A stretch of 64,000 nucleotides of DNA, taken from positions 62,343,183-62,407,182 of the forward strand of contig CM036225.1 of the NCBI GenBank assembly GCA_020631735.1. Reading direction: 5' to 3'. Shown here piece by piece: positions 1-11,314 of this stretch; the stretch's first letter is position 1; every line of letters begins with the position of its first letter. A program made the position numbers and the translations under genes. The stretch comes from Saccharum officinarum. Its lineage: Eukaryota > Streptophyta > Magnoliopsida > Poales > Poaceae. Below the pieces are notes generated by a model. That model worked only from the letters and a program-made list of their open reading frames with translations, ran no database searches and was not told where the DNA came from.

Positions 1-167
1 TAGTTGCTTAATTAGGATCTTTGCAAGGTGCTAGAGAACTTAGATAGAGGGGTATAGTCTTGGCTAGACCGATAAGTTTAATTCCGCATTTATTTTGGTT
101 AGCCTACGCGTTTAAGTTTTAGAAAGGACTATTCACCCCCCCTCTAGTCCGCCATCTCGACCCTTCA
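1..167 (+). mobile_element. 3' end of an LTR (partial, runs off left edge)
   Basis: The stretch ends with the phrase 'ctattcacccccc...ctctag' followed by a short tail ending in CA at about 167. The LTRs ending at 1510 and 38180 finish with the same phrase, so this is the 3' end of a third related LTR. Its start is outside the window. It may be nested in the next LTR, but this cannot be shown because the left side is missing. Confidence 0.5.
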
Positions 168-184
168 GACGCGCAGGGTGATGT

Positions 185-545
185 GCTAGGGTTTGCAAAC
201 TGGCGTGTTTGATCACTCGCGGGACCGGCGCGTCCGGTCACGCACCCAGGAGAGCAGCGCGGAGGGAAGTTTGATCAGACGCGGTGGCGTGTCCGGTCGA
301 CAGAGTCGCTCTCTAGAACCTCTCTAGATAGCGACCGGACGCTGGCACTGTTGCGTCCAGTCGTGGCATGGAGCGCGTCCGGTCACACATTAACTAAGAG
401 CCTAACGTTTTGTGACCGTTGGAAATCTAATGAGCGAAATTCAAAAAGGGACACGTGGCGAGCATCGTGTGAGGTCATGCTGGTGTGACCGAACGCTGGC
501 CGAGTCCGGTCAATCAGACCAGCGCGTCCGGTCAATGCGTGCAGA
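185..545 (+). repeat. Dispersed CGTCCGGTC motifs in LTR U3
   Basis: GCGTCCGGTCA-like 9-11-mers occur about seven times, some in inverted orientation (gaccggacgc), at irregular spacing just upstream of the LTR TATA box. The related LTR at 36169-38180 carries an analogous but diverged set (GCGTCCGA/GTCGGACGC) at about 36825-37150, also just 5' of its TATA box. The position suggests a U3 enhancer-type array; that function is inference. Confidence 0.6.
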
Positions 546-586
546 GCGGTATCTCGAGCCTAACAGCTCTATTCTCTAGGGATGCT

Positions 587-594
587 TATAAATA
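587..594 (+). promoter_or_regulatory. LTR TATA box (TATAAATA)
   Basis: TATAAATA followed by G, conserved at the same place in the second LTR copy (37305-37312). It is the probable core promoter of the retrotransposon. Confidence 0.6.
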
Positions 595-1510
595 GTTGCT
601 TGACCGGGTTTGGGAGCTCTCTCTTGACTCCTTGAACACTTGAGACATACTTTGAGCTAGAGAACTTCCCCTCCACTCATCTCCTTGCTTGGTTGCATAC
701 TCTAGTGAGATTGAGTGAGATTCAAGTGCATTGCTTAGTGATTTGCATATAGTGGCACTTGATCCTTGAGTTGGTTGCAGATTTCTTGTTACTCTTGGGT
801 GTTTCCCGATATCCTAGACAGCTTGGAGCAGTGGTGGTGTTGAGCTTGTAATTAGAGATTGTTTCGAGCCTCACCAAGTGATTGTGAGGGGTTCTTGAGC
901 CTTCCCCGCGAGAGTTCACGAATTAGCTACTCTAGTGGAGCTCGTGGCTTGGAGGATCCCCATCTTGTGAGTTGATGTGTGGCACCCGTTGAGGGTTTGA
1001 CTCTTGATAGTCATTAGCTCGCGATCCATTAAGTGGGTGCATCGCCACAACAAGGACTAGCTTGCCGGGAAGCAAGTGAACCTCGATAAAAAATCGTGTG
1101 TCATCTCTTTGCCGAGGATTTCATCTTGTGATTGTGATTGCATTGATTGATTGGTTCATTAGAAATATCTCTACTCATCAACGTCGGTATAACAATACAT
1201 GCTCACCTCTTTACTTACTTGTCTACCTTGCTAGTTGCTTAGCTTGTTTTCTCTTATAGATTCTAGCTCCTAGTTTGTGTAGTGTGTCTCTTTCATCTAG
1301 GAGTAGAGTAAATAGTGACTTAGCCTTGTTGGTGTGGATTAGATATTATAGCCTTCATATCTACCAGAATTGTTTAGGCAGCTTGCATAGTGTAGTTGTG
1401 CTAGCGCTAGAATTAGCTTCGCCATCTTTTATACTAACTTTGTTGTTGAGTAAAGTTTATAGAATTTTGAAAAGGCTATTCACCCCCCTCTAGCCATTTA
1501 GAACCTTACA

Positions 1511-2275
1511 ATAGTGTAATATCTGATTTACCCTCCTAAACTTGTTGCCAAATTTTAAAAATACACTCTAACTTAAATACCTGACAACCTACCCCTTAAC
1601 ATTCAAAACTAGATAAAATACATCATGACTATTTCAAATTGGTTTTCTAGATGGTTTTATTGACGTGGCAGTGGGCCCACATGTCAGCCGATCTCTATCT
1701 TTGTTTTATATATTATTAAAAAAATCATAAATGTTCCACATTAAGTCAGATGAGGAATGAATATAAACTTTTATATCAAAATTATAGAGTTTGATGTGAT
1801 CTACAACTTTGTAGTTGATAAAATTTTTATTTAAGATTATTTAGAGGCTCAAATATTTGTTTTAAATTATCGAATTTCAAAGTCTAAAATTTACTATTTT
1901 TCAAATAACCTAGGATGTTGACATGGTTTATACCAAAGTTGTAGCTTTCAATGCGACCTACAACTTTATTGTTGACAACTTTGTATCCGATATCTTTTAT
2001 TAGAGGCTCACATATTAATTTTAAATTTACCATATAGTGAAATTAAAGTTTTATAATTTTTCAATACGACCTTGGATGCTGATATGGTATATACCAAAGT
2101 TGTATCCCATAATACAATCTACAACTTCCTTGTTGACATCTTTTTATCCAACAAGATCATTTAGAAGTCAAAATATTCATTTTTAAAATCATGGATTTTG
2201 ATCTTTCTTTTTATATTATTTTTGCCTTAGATAATGACATGGTCTATACCCATCACATAGTTTTGTGTGAGCCCA
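1511..2275. repeat. AT-rich dispersed repeat
   Basis: Starts 'atagtgtaatatctgattta' and continues through 'ttgatgtgatctacaactttgtag'. The same sequence recurs at 24961-25230 and resumes at 26427-26559, where it is split by a Mutator-like element. Internal sub-repeats contain 'accaaagttgta' and 'tctacaacttt'. No coding content is seen. Probably a non-autonomous DNA element, class unknown. Confidence 0.55.
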
Positions 2276-2326
2276 TTGTTACATGCATGGAATAGGGAGA
2301 CTTTACACACTCACATACTGGGAGAT

Positions 2327-5300
2327 TGTAACAGAACCGACCAATTATACGAAATTAAGTAAGAAAATCATCCACCGAGCAGACGATTTAGCAAACTTAA
2401 GCTCATATAACCCGGTAGTCCGTGAAATCACGATAGATTTCAAACTAACTTATATACCAGCCAAGATCGTAATAAGTTTAGCGGTCACCATCACAAATTA
2501 CATAAAAGTTCACGTCACAGATACATCGGAGTTTAAACATAGTTATTACAAATCAAGTTCAAATAAAAGTAGCGGAAGCATTTAGTTCAAACCACACACA
2601 CTCACACAGAGTTCGAAATAAAGTGCCAGCTGATGATCATCTCCAGCAAAAGCATCAGACGAGACGTAGGGAATGACCACAGCCTATGGTCCTAAGCTTC
2701 ACCCATCGTAGGATAAAGGCAGTTGATACAGTAGCCGTAATACATCTGTCCATCTGCAACAAGTGGGAACAAAGCTCTGGGTACGAGAAGGTACTCAGCT
2801 AGACTTACCCGATATAACCAAAAATAAAATGATACCAAGGATCATGACAGGCCTTATGGAAGGGTAGCTGACTCATTTGCAAAAGACATTTTTAACATTT
2901 AAAGAGTCATTTTCAGAAGCTTTTATATCAAGTTAAATCTTTATTAACCTGCCAACTACAATTTTCTTGTACTAGAGTAAACATATAATTAAATAAGCAA
3001 GAATGACCAATGATCATTAACAACTTCCATCATGTCATATTCCATATAACTGTTCAAGTGTTCCATCAATATTACTACGATAAAATAACTCAAGTCAAGT
3101 GTTCACTATCCAGTGAACGATGGCGATTCGAATCGATTATTAACTAGCTGGTAAATTATTCCTCACACAAACCTCACTCACCCGCTAAAGTGGGATATTG
3201 GTCACCGAGTCAACCATTCAGGTAAAGTCTCGAGTTTGCCAGGAACCACATGTACCCGGGGGCCGCCCGACTGCTCTTTGGCCTTATCATCGCGCCCCCG
3301 TGTCCTACCACACCTGCTCCGGTACAGTGCGTTGCGAGCAATCCACTTGGCCCGAATAATCTCCCAGCTTCGCGGTCAAAACGTACATTATTCGGCCAGC
3401 TAAATGTAAGGCATGCGTTCAACATGACGTGAGGCCCAACAACGGTCGGTCCTTAATCGACACAGACTGAAAACACTACAGTCTGAAACCCTGCAAGTCT
3501 CCGTCCGGTCCTAATTTTAAATTAACACTTAGTTATTCTAAGATGACATACTTATTCAAACAGATCTAGGTAACCACCTATAGCTCGCAGGTGACAGGAA
3601 ATCACCGACTTCTACCGGTCTAAGCAAGCTAGGCATTTCTTGACTGCGAATACCAAAGTAACAAGGATATGGTAGAACAAAGGTAAACAAGGTATAATGC
3701 AGTAACGGTTGCAAACAACTTCTAAACGTAATGCATCAATTAAGGTAAAGCATTAATAAAATATTTGCAAACCGGGAGAGAAAAGCTCCAGGGCTTACCT
3801 CTTTCGAAAGAGCTCGTCCGGTGATCAGGGCACTCTGGAAGATCCTCACCGACCTCCTCGTCGGCTTCAGGCACCTCCTGCTCTTACACCTCGGGCTGCT
3901 CTTCCGGCTCCTCGGGAACTGCTACTGGAGTTACTTCTTGCGATCCTGTATGATGCAAATGTATAAGTGCTCATGCCTAGGTGCATTGCAGAGATGACAT
4001 GTAATGATCATGATGAATGAGATGTAGATGAACAGGTTTACTTTATTATATAAAGTAGGAATACAACTCTTCTATAAAATAGTCCACATCATCCAAGAAC
4101 ATGTACTAGTATATTACTACAAATATTCTCTACCATGCTAAGTCACCACAGAAATTTAAGATGCTTCAAAGATACACCAAAACAAATCTTATCAACTAAT
4201 CTTGCATTAACAAAGTTAATTAAACCCTAGTTGACACTATGTTTGAATAGCAAAATTTCTTTTGGCAGCATAGAAAAATCTGATAAAATTACAGTGGCTT
4301 ACTATCATCTAATCTAGCATGCCACAAAAATTTCATTACATTTGGAGTACTAGAACTGCCTACACAAAAATAATAATCTAGGGCCTAAAAATGAGCATAA
4401 AAATACTTTGCACTATGAAAAGTGTCAAACAATAGATTTAGCATTTTTCCTACATTCTACACAATAAACAATCACCATAAAAAATTATTATATGCATGTT
4501 TTATTCATATTTTTCTCTCTATCGAAAATAACAATTATCAACAATACTAAGCACTTGCACTACACATCAAAATTTTTCTACAGAACATGCATGGCACATA
4601 TTTTACCTAGAAAGTACATTGCACAAAAATATTAACAAAATTGAAACCATATTTTTCTGAGCTTTATATGATTTATTATATTTTTATCAAGAAAACAGCA
4701 ATTTCAATGATTAAATAAAAACTCTACAGAAAAATATTTCAAACTTGACATGCAATATTTTTAGATCATAGATCTAGTCCTAAGAAGTCTACCAAAATTT
4801 ATTTCATAACTTTTGGAGCCAAAATGAGTACACAAACATTTTTCAAAGCATTTCTCTCCCCAAATAATAAAAGAAAAATAAAAAACAATTCTTCTTATTG
4901 CTAACGGGCCGGCCCAGTGAAACCAACCTGATACGGTTTTTGGCCTGAGCGCGCGTGCGGGAGAAAAGCGAGCCGGCCCGGCTGGGCCTACGGCCTAAGG
5001 CCGTTTCGGTCCCGCGAGGCCAAAAGGGGTGGTCACGACGACGACCATGGCGCCGGCCGTGCGTGCAGCAGGTCGACGGCCGTTGTCGGCCATGACCGGG
5101 CACAGCGAGGAACGCACCGGGTCCGCGAGAGGAAGGCGAATGCGGCAAGGTAACTCCAAGGAAAAAAATAGCGGGGACACCCTTCCCACGGTGAGGTTGA
5201 GCGCGGCGGCGCCATGACCGACGACGGCAAAACGGCTCAAATCGACCCTACCTAGCTCGGATGGTGAAATTAAGGCGAGCACGACGTGTCGGAGATTGAG

Positions 5301-6201
5301 GCGGAGAGACGTGCACGCGATGGAGGGCGGCGGTGGACCACCGGCGGCTAATTTTGCTGGCGGAGGTAGCGGTGGCGAGGGCGGCTCGAGCAGCGCTCGG
5401 TGCGGGGTGGAGAAAACGGCAGCGCGGAAGAAAGAATGGAGAGGGCAGAGAGGGAAGTGGAGCTCCTGCGGCTTGAAATGGCGAGGCGCGCGCTCGTGGG
5501 GGCCATGGACGGCCAGGTGTCGCCGACGAGCGGCGCATGCCGGCCACGGGGTGAGCAGTCCCTGCCGTGGCCAGGACGTGGCGCGGGCGCGCGGACGCGG
5601 GTGAGGCGGACGCGGGCGAGGCGGAGCTGGGCCGGGTCGATTTGCGAGCAGGCCGGGAAGGGAGGTGGTGGCCCAATAGGTGAGAAAAACAATTTTCCAT
5701 TTTTATTTTTCAGAAATTTTTCAAATAAATTCAATTAACCGTTTTAAAATCCCATTTTGAGCAAGAAGATGGCTTTTTCTGAAAATGGGCCAAAAATGAA
5801 AGTTGCTTAGAATTTAATTCTCTACAACTTTTATTAAGGGACCAACTCCAAATTCCCAACAGATTTTGAATTGGAGAATAAAAGCTAAATAGGGAGGGTT
5901 TTTTACCTTTTTCCAATAATATTTTTAAAAGCAAATTTTGACAAAACTTTGAATACCAAAGTTGCTCCAAAAATTGTGCTAACTAGTTCTAGGTGATTTA
6001 AAATTATAGCCACATCTGTTTTAGTAGCCTAGCAAGTATAATCAAGGTGGAGTAATTCTTAGACAAGTATATGCAACATTCATGTTTCACAGAAATGTTT
6101 TACTCAAAATGCACTCTACTTCACATGTGATTATAAATGCAATGATGTATCATGCGTATGATTTGCAATGCTAAATGTCTGCGTAACACCGGGGTGTTAC
6201 A
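2327..6201. mobile_element. 3.9-kb non-coding TG...CA element with 5-bp target duplication
   Basis: The element opens TGTAACA and closes TGTTACA, flanked by GAGAT (2322-2326) and GAGAC (6202-6206), a 5-bp target duplication with one mismatch. On the minus strand it begins TGTAACACCCCGGTGTTAC. There is no gag, pol or transposase. A GC-rich block at about 4900-5690 has only overlapping, unrecognisable ORFs; a short GC-rich coding-like stretch at about 3800-3950 (minus) reads acidic residues. The ends and 5-bp duplication fit a large solo LTR or a non-autonomous LARD-type element; I cannot tell which. Confidence 0.5.
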
Positions 6202-6404
6202 GAGACAACACAACACGACATAGATTATTATAGAATAATAATAGATACAGGGGCAGAGCCAGAATTCATACAATAGAGGGACCAGTAAAAGAGATTCAAC
6301 ACATCCAAATTGAACATATAGCTTATTTATGTCCTTGTGGTGGAACGTGTAACCATTAATCATCAATCTCCAATTCCTACTTTTCTAGATAATAATAACA
6401 ATAT

Positions 6405-7145
6405 TTTTTTACATAAAAGTAGGAGCTCTGCCACTCAATTAAGATAAAAGAATATTATGTAGAAGAAGGTTAACCACAAGAGATGCCAAAAAGACACCCG
6501 AAGGGTTAACCACCCCATACAACGTAGCCGAACACAAACATGACGTACTGCCATGGGTCATTGAGCATGGAAGCCAAGCTGCCAGCAGCTCCGACTTTCT
6601 TTGGCAGGCCACCCACTAGTCACACCTGATAGGTCCGAAGCTAACGACTGCCACCAGTCATCGTTGCTAGGCCCAAACACCGAAGAGCAGCTCCGACTTC
6701 TAACCGTGAACCCTCGCATTGCATCGAAGCCACGACGAAAATCCAAATCTGACGCGCCTTCAGGAAGGGAGCGACGCCGATGGTGCCACCGTCGCACGTC
6801 CACGTGGACTAGGTTTTCATCCTTGGAAGACATGCTAGCTATAGAGGGGAAACACCGATGGCGCCACTATCACACATCCAACATGGACCGGGGTTTCACC
6901 CTTTGAAGACATGCTAGAGAGGAAACACGACGCCCTCAACAGGCGAAAGGCTCCAAATGGCGTCGCCATCGCCAAGGCTTTCACCCAAGAACCCTCTAGC
7001 ACGAATGTCGGGTACCGATGCCGGACCCCCTGCCAGCGGGCCGCCCCCACAGAAGCCCCTTCAGAGGGGCGTCGACGCGCCGGCTGCATGCAGTAGCCGC
7101 TCAACTGCGTCAACCAGGCCACACAGAGCCAGACCTTGACTCTGC
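6405..7145 (-). mobile_element. Probable LINE 3'-end fragment
   Basis: A poly-T run at about 6405 (poly-A on the minus strand) is followed by a 24-nt stretch beginning AGGAGCTCTGCCACTC. The same stretch follows the poly-T of the minus-strand LINE at 34333. The rest (about 6450-7145) is GC-rich with only weak overlapping ORFs and no recognisable RT motif. The right boundary is uncertain. 6207-6404 contains 'caggggcagagcc' MITE-like sequence that I could not delimit. Confidence 0.35.
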
Positions 7146-7341
7146 CGCTCGCGTCACACTACCGCACACCGAGGCCGCCTCTAAATCCTATTTCACAGTA
7201 GTGTAAGCCAAATATCTTACATCATAAACTCTCAAACCCGTTCAAATTTCCTCTATGCCATAATTTGGAGTGGTTTTGAATTGAAGACATATTAAGTACA
7301 CATAACAGTAGCAACATAGAAATCATCTAAAGATATCCAAC

Positions 7342-7347
7342 TTTATT
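7342..7347 (-). terminator. Poly(A) signal of family locus A
   Basis: AATAAA on the minus strand in the context 'gctaataaagt', about 70 bp past the hydrophobic-tail frame. The same context occurs about 70 bp after the stop of locus B/C (10180-10185) and, past an inserted retrotransposon, for locus E (50023-50028). Confidence 0.5.
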
Positions 7348-7502
7348 AGCATGATTACAATAAGTGCACGTCAGGCCGGCGGTTCCAATCGATTCCCATA
7401 GCTAGTACACTAACTAAACTTGCACGCTCACACGACTCAACAAACAAGATAATAGCAAAACCACTAATGCAAACATGATCATAGCAAAACCACTAACAAA
7501 TA

Positions 7503-7916
7503 CTAGCGTCGTTTTACTCCTCCCTCCACCGCCGTCATCCTCACTTGGGGCTGGGGCTGAGGAAGGATAAAGATCTGCTTGATACCGTTGGTGAAGTCGA
7601 CGCCCACCTCGTTGTACCCCATCTCCGCGTACTGCCTCAGGCAGTCCTGCTCCAGGTCCACGAAGTAATTCCAACGGGTGATGGTTTCTAGCTGGAGTGC
7701 TACGGCCTCGGGTTCCTCGGGGAAGAACTCGGAGAAGAGTTCGATTTCTTCTTGGGAGAGAGGAGGCAGCTTCGGCGAGGGACGTGTCTTGATCCGGTCG
7801 ATGAAGGAGTCGGGCACCGTCTCCTTCGTGATCATAGCCACCGTCGTCGGCTCGGCGGCCTTGCCCTCATCGTCCTTTGCCACAGCCGTCTCCACGACGA
7901 CGCTGCTCCCCGACAT
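7503..7916 (-). CDS. Unknown small protein family, locus A (tail out of frame)
   Basis: 137 residues starting MSGSSVVVE, with AMITKETVPDSFIDR at about 27-41 and the family core at about 84-122 (VDLEQDCLRQ, then a GY.EVGVDFT...IFILPQPQ block). I know no function for this family. In loci B and E the core is followed by a QQQGNDGGGRSK linker and a hydrophobic C-terminal helix. Here about 16 bp are missing just after the PQPQ segment, so the frame ends in VEGGVKRR, while the helix (SGFAMIMFALVVLLL and onward) is still encoded in another frame down to 7414. The predicted product is therefore soluble, unlike its relatives. The start is shared by all copies (AGGATG then CGGGGAGCAGC). A TATATAG box lies about 130 bp upstream. 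It is the least damaged copy and could be expressed. Confidence 0.6.
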   Translation of the reverse strand: MSGSSVVVETAVAKDDEGKAAEPTTVAMITKETVPDSFIDRIKTRPSPKLPPLSQEEIELFSEFFPEEPEAVALQLETITRWNYFVDLEQDCLRQYAEMGYNEVGVDFTNGIKQIFILPQPQPQVRMTAVEGGVKRR

Positions 7917-8044
7917 CCTGGTGCTGCGGGCGCCTCGCGAGGTACGCCTTGGTTGGTGCAGGTGGTGCGCGCGTCGGACTGCAGCTCTGCGGGCGGCGTT
8001 GCTGTATGTCGAGAACGAGACCCAGGGCGCCGCCGTAGCCCGCG

Positions 8045-8051
8045 CTATATA
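8045..8051 (-). promoter_or_regulatory. TATA box of locus A
   Basis: TATATAG then CGCGG on the minus strand, about 130 bp before the ATG at 7916. The same TATATAGCGCGC-type core precedes loci D and E; locus B/C has the TATATAG without the GCGCGC extension. Confidence 0.5.
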
Positions 8052-8089
8052 CTAGTATGTGACCTCGGATCGATCGATACTTGTCTGCG

Positions 8090-8123
8090 TCGGACTCGGA
8101 CTCGGACTCGGACTCGGACTCCT
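8090..8123. repeat. GGACTC hexanucleotide microsatellite
   Basis: About five perfect tandem units of GGACTC immediately upstream of the TATA box of locus A. Confidence 0.85.
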
Positions 8124-8420
8124 GCTTCCGCGTCTCAGATCACACGAACCGTAGTCGATGTGGATGCGGCCGGTGTGTCTGCTCCGACTCCGATCCAAAT
8201 ACTCACCTCCCTCCTCCCTGTAAACTGCTATTCTTGCAAGTTGCAATCACGCATCCAGTGGCTTTCGATTATATTCATGTAGTATTATATACTTTTGCTT
8301 GCAACCAGATTCAGCTTTAAGTTTTTAACATGCTATACGGCAATTTTTGCAGACACCGGCGTCACAACATCAAGGGCCACATTTAATTACCAGGTAATCC
8401 TGCCCGTTCTGCCGTTCAAA

Positions 8421-9215
8421 TAGGGCCGTTCTATAATTTGAAGGCCTTAGGGCAAACAAAATAGTAAGGGCCCTTTAACTCTTTAAGCTAGTTTTCGATA
8501 TGATATTTTTTTTTTGAAGAAACTGGAGGGGCCGAAGCCCCTATATGAAATTTATTAGTAAAGGAAAGGTCTTGAAAACTTATAAACTTACAAAAAAAAA
8601 CAAAAAAACAAACTGACAAGAAACAATCAAGGAACAAAGAAAGAAAAAAAAAGAAATCTGGAACTAAGAATTACAGTAGACCTTGAATCCATTGCTCAAA
8701 TTGCACTTTCAGTCTTGCCTTTACTCTATGCAACAGCAAGAGTATTTCTTTCTGAAAAAGAAGTATGGCATTTCCTATTGTTGGCTGAATTCCTTTGAAA
8801 ATTAGATCATTCCTAGCTGACCAAATCGACCAGCAAATTAGGATCACTGCTGCCAGAAAGAACTAGGACTGCATTCTGTCCTTGAAGAATTCAGTAACTT
8901 CAGGAAAGTCTTCACTCAAGGGGATGTCAATGTGAATCAAACTCATTAAATTATATGGCAACATAACTTGTAGCATATATTTAGTTCATAAATGACAATA
9001 ATCTACAATAAGAAACTTAAAGAACAGTAAAATAACAATTACGATTACCTCAAATAAAACAATAATGCTTTAATGATTTGTAAGAAACTGTATTCGGGCA
9101 TTTTTTAATACAAATCTTCAAGAACAATATCAAGATCAATGTTGTCCAAAATATCCTTCTCATGCTACACATAGCCAAGCCATTAAATCTTTCGGTTTTT
9201 CAATGTAGAAATTTG
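8421..9215 (-). mobile_element. hAT transposase relic (C-terminal dimerisation region)
   Basis: On the minus strand, about 9050-9200 encodes a frameshifted hAT C-terminus (KDILDNIDLDIVLED), the hATC dimerisation segment of zinc-finger-MYM/DUF4371-type transposases. The left edge begins TAGGGCCGTTCT, a plausible hAT terminus. The relic is split by a LINE fragment at 8512-8942. The right end could not be fixed. Confidence 0.5.
8512..8942 (-). mobile_element. 5'-truncated LINE fragment
   Basis: The minus strand reads the extreme C-terminus of a plant LINE ORF2: WSIWSARNDLIFKGIQ, then QFEQWIQGLL and a stop, followed by a 3' UTR containing 'ggggcttcggcccctcc' and a poly-A tail (poly-T at 8504-8515 on plus). 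One in-frame stop lies before FFLAAVILICW. It sits inside the hAT relic, so it inserted later. Confidence 0.65.
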
Positions 9216-9640
9216 TATGATGTATGCCTGAGTTGTCCATAGCATTGCAACTATCGCTTTGAGGTCAGAAATGCACCGCGCTGTTCTGCAGTCCTGCCTC
9301 AGAGTCCCAACATTCCTGGTCCTAGTCCTAGGGTCTAATTGCTTAGATATTTCACAGTGAATTTATGCACATCTTTCACCTGATCCGCTTTGCCTTCTGT
9401 CCCGTGATACAGAATTCACCAGGTGATGCCAGGAGGATGGTTCGGTTAAGGAACATCTAGCTGAAGTCACCACGCCACGACTAAGGATCAGAAGGCTCGC
9501 CAAAGTGACTCAGGTGAAGAGCAGCTGCCGCGGTGTAAATTACATTTCCGCAGCCAGAAAAGCAAGAACTGGGAACAAGGCTTCAAGTAGCAGCCAGTGA
9601 ACGCGCGCGAAACGGCAGCAATATCACGAGAGATTTTATG
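9216..9640. other. No gene recognised
   Basis: Unique-looking spacer between the hAT relic and the conserved 3' flank of locus B/C. I see no coding or structural signal. Confidence 0.4.
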
Positions 9641-10250
9641 AACTTCCTTCGGGAGAAACCATCAGCGGCACATGATGATGACGGGAAGCTTTTCACGGAT
9701 GAACCTATTCTGAGAAGGGAAAATACCTGATAGTGTCTAGTCTAGTGAAGATTGCAGACCAAATCTTCCTGTTGCAAACCAAACCCGGGGAAGCGGGGAA
9801 GCCTGCAGCTCACATGCACACTACAATGTGCATTGTCGTATATGCTTTCAAGAACCTTTGCAGTTTGGTCGTGCAAATCGTTGTGCAAGTATTCCTAGTT
9901 TGATTCATGTTCTAGAGTTCTAGTGCAACTGTGCAAGGCTACAAACTCTTATGTATGCCCTGCCCTGTCAGATTACCAACCTAGCTTGTAAGCAGTGAAG
10001 CGAATAATTGGATGATTAGTACTCTTCTAACATTGCTTGCTAGTAGTGCGCTAGTGCATAAACTTTGCTCTTTTTTTCCTTATTGACGAAGTTGTAATGG
10101 GGCAAGAACCCTCTAGGAATTTTGCACGATATAGTACACATAAGGCTACTAGTATATACTTTATGTAAACAGATCCTACTTTATTAGCACGATAATGAGT
10201 AGTACACATCAGGCTGGCGGTTCCAATCCAATACCATAACCATAAGGCTA
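9640..10250 (-). repeat. Conserved 3' flank of gene family (B/C copy)
   Basis: Read on the minus strand this matches 32520-33203 and 49997-50730: 'cttcactgcttacaagc', 'ggtaatctgacagggcaggg', 'ttggtttgca...' and following text. It contains the locus B/C poly(A) signal AATAAA at 10180-10185. The homology shows that the duplications carried at least 600 bp downstream of the genes. Confidence 0.65.
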
Positions 10251-10256
10251 GCTTAC

Positions 10257-10679
10257 CTAAACTTGGACGCTCACACGACTCAGCAGCAAACAAGAAAGCA
10301 AAACCACTAATAATGCAAACAGGATAGCAAAACCACTAAGAAACACTAGCGTCGTTTTACTCCTCCCTCCACCGTCGTTACCCTGTTGCTGCATCATCAT
10401 CACTTGGGGCTGGGGAAGGATAAAGATCTTCTTGACACCGTCGGTGAAGTCGACGCCCACTTCGGCGAACCCCTTCTTCTCGTTTTGCCTCAGGACATCC
10501 TCATGCAGGTCGATGCAGGAATTCCAACGAGCTATAGCGGCTAGAGTAAGGTCACGCGTCTTGGGGAACTTGGAGTAGACACCGGAAGTATTCCTGATAG
10601 GAGACAGCCTCTTGAAGACAGGTTTCTCCTTGAGCCTGTCGATGAAAGAGTCGGGCACCATCTCCTTGGTGATCATAGC
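10257..10679 (-). pseudogene. Unknown small family, locus B/C: 3' part of split gene
   Basis: This is the 3' two-thirds of a gene whose 5' part lies at 11137-11309 and 16423-16488. The segment encodes AMITKEMVPDSFIDRLK, the core (VGVDFTDGVKKIFILPQPQ), a QQQGNDGGGRSK linker, and a C-terminal helix of about 22 hydrophobic residues (SGFAILFALLVVLLSCLLL) ending in SRVSVQV. This is the layout of a tail-anchored membrane protein; that topology is inference. Any start codon used inside this segment, such as an ATG in the adjacent hAT element, is an artefact of the junction. The stop is followed 72 bp later by AATAAA. Reading across the two insertions, minus one duplicate of each target site, gives exactly 218 codons. 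Confidence 0.75.
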
Positions 10680-11136
10680 CAGGCGCGTCCCGGCAAAATA
10701 TGAGGTCCAGTTCAAAATAATAAGTGGAGGCCTAATATCTAATGCCAAAACAAGAAAATGATGACAAATATCAATATATTACTTATGTTGCCAAGTACAA
10801 CAGTGTAGACCAAAGATTATACCTGTTGTATAACCATCATTTGAAAAGCAATATTATTTTAGCATTCTTTGAAATGAAATCTTCAATGATATATTCATAA
10901 TCAATCTTCTTCAGCATGCCACTCTTAAGCGCTATTAACGTCAATGCATTAAGTCTTTCTTGTACTCTAGCAGGCCACGTTTATGGGCCAAAGAAGACAG
11001 TCGTGGCTAATTTACTAATTAAAACAAAAATCAAAACTACTGTATATAATTAGGATACTTAGTAAACCTTGGGGCCCATGATTTTTGGGGGCCCCTGTTC
11101 GGTCGCACAGTCCGCACGGGCCTAGGGATGCCCCTG
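10680..11136. mobile_element. hAT element, 457 bp, inserted in locus B/C
   Basis: The termini are CAGGCGCGTCCC (left) and, as reverse complement of the right end, CAGGGGCATCCC. It is flanked by perfect 8-bp duplications ATCATAGC at 10672-10679 and 11137-11144, the hAT hallmark. Inside, about 10862-10968 (minus) still encodes a hAT dimerisation segment (ERLNALTLIALKSGMLKK... then IIEDFISKNAK) ending in a stop. It is therefore an internally deleted derivative of an autonomous hAT. It entered between the Met and Ile codons region of the AMITKEM motif. Confidence 0.85.
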
Positions 11137-11309
11137 ATCATAGCCCCCGTCGGCTCGGCCTTGCGCTCGCTCCCCACTGGCGGCTTGACGGGGAAGACGA
11201 ATTCGATCCAGGATGCCTCCGTCACCATGCCTGTCCCTGCCGCCTCCTTATTCCCCACCTCAGCCTGCTTGGTGACATCGATCTCGCCGGTGAAGCTGCC
11301 GAGGGCCAC
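11137..11309 (-). pseudogene. Unknown small family, locus B/C: middle part
   Basis: Minus-strand reading VALGSFTGEIDVTKQAEVGN, then a segment with MVTEASWIEFVFPVKPPVG, and a basic stretch ending PTGAMI at the hAT junction. The same block is present in locus D (partly out of frame) but absent from A and E, so the family has long and short N-terminal forms. The frame joins without change to 16423-16488 upstream and 10671 downstream once the insertions are ignored. Confidence 0.7.
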
Positions 11310-11314
11310 CGTGG

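Larger units (their letters stand above)
168..1510 (+). mobile_element. LTR of a copia-type (SIRE/Maximus-like) retrotransposon
   Basis: From about 581 onward this aligns by eye with 37296-38180: a TATAAATAG box, then 'cctctccactcatctccttgcttgg', a serial TTGAG-rich leader, and a shared end in 'ctagccattt...ccttaca' with the terminal CA at 1510. The CACCCCCCTCTAG signature near the 3' end resembles SIRE/Maximus-type LTRs of grasses (family assignment from memory). No gag or pol lies on either side, so this is a solo LTR or a fragment. The upstream part carries repeated CGTCCGGTC motifs. Confidence 0.6.

Noticed and set aside
4843..5738. Multiple 60-150 residue ORFs on both strands
   Set aside because: Arg/Ala/Pro/Ser-rich in every frame, typical of GC-rich non-coding sequence; they lie inside the 2327-6201 element.
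7752..8282. 176-residue plus-strand ORF
   Set aside because: Antisense to locus A and running through the GGACTC microsatellite; no conserved domain.
10657..10748. N-terminus MALDIRPPLIIL... for locus B
   Set aside because: This text is encoded by the end of the inserted hAT element; the real 5' part of the gene is at 11137-11309 and 16423-16488.
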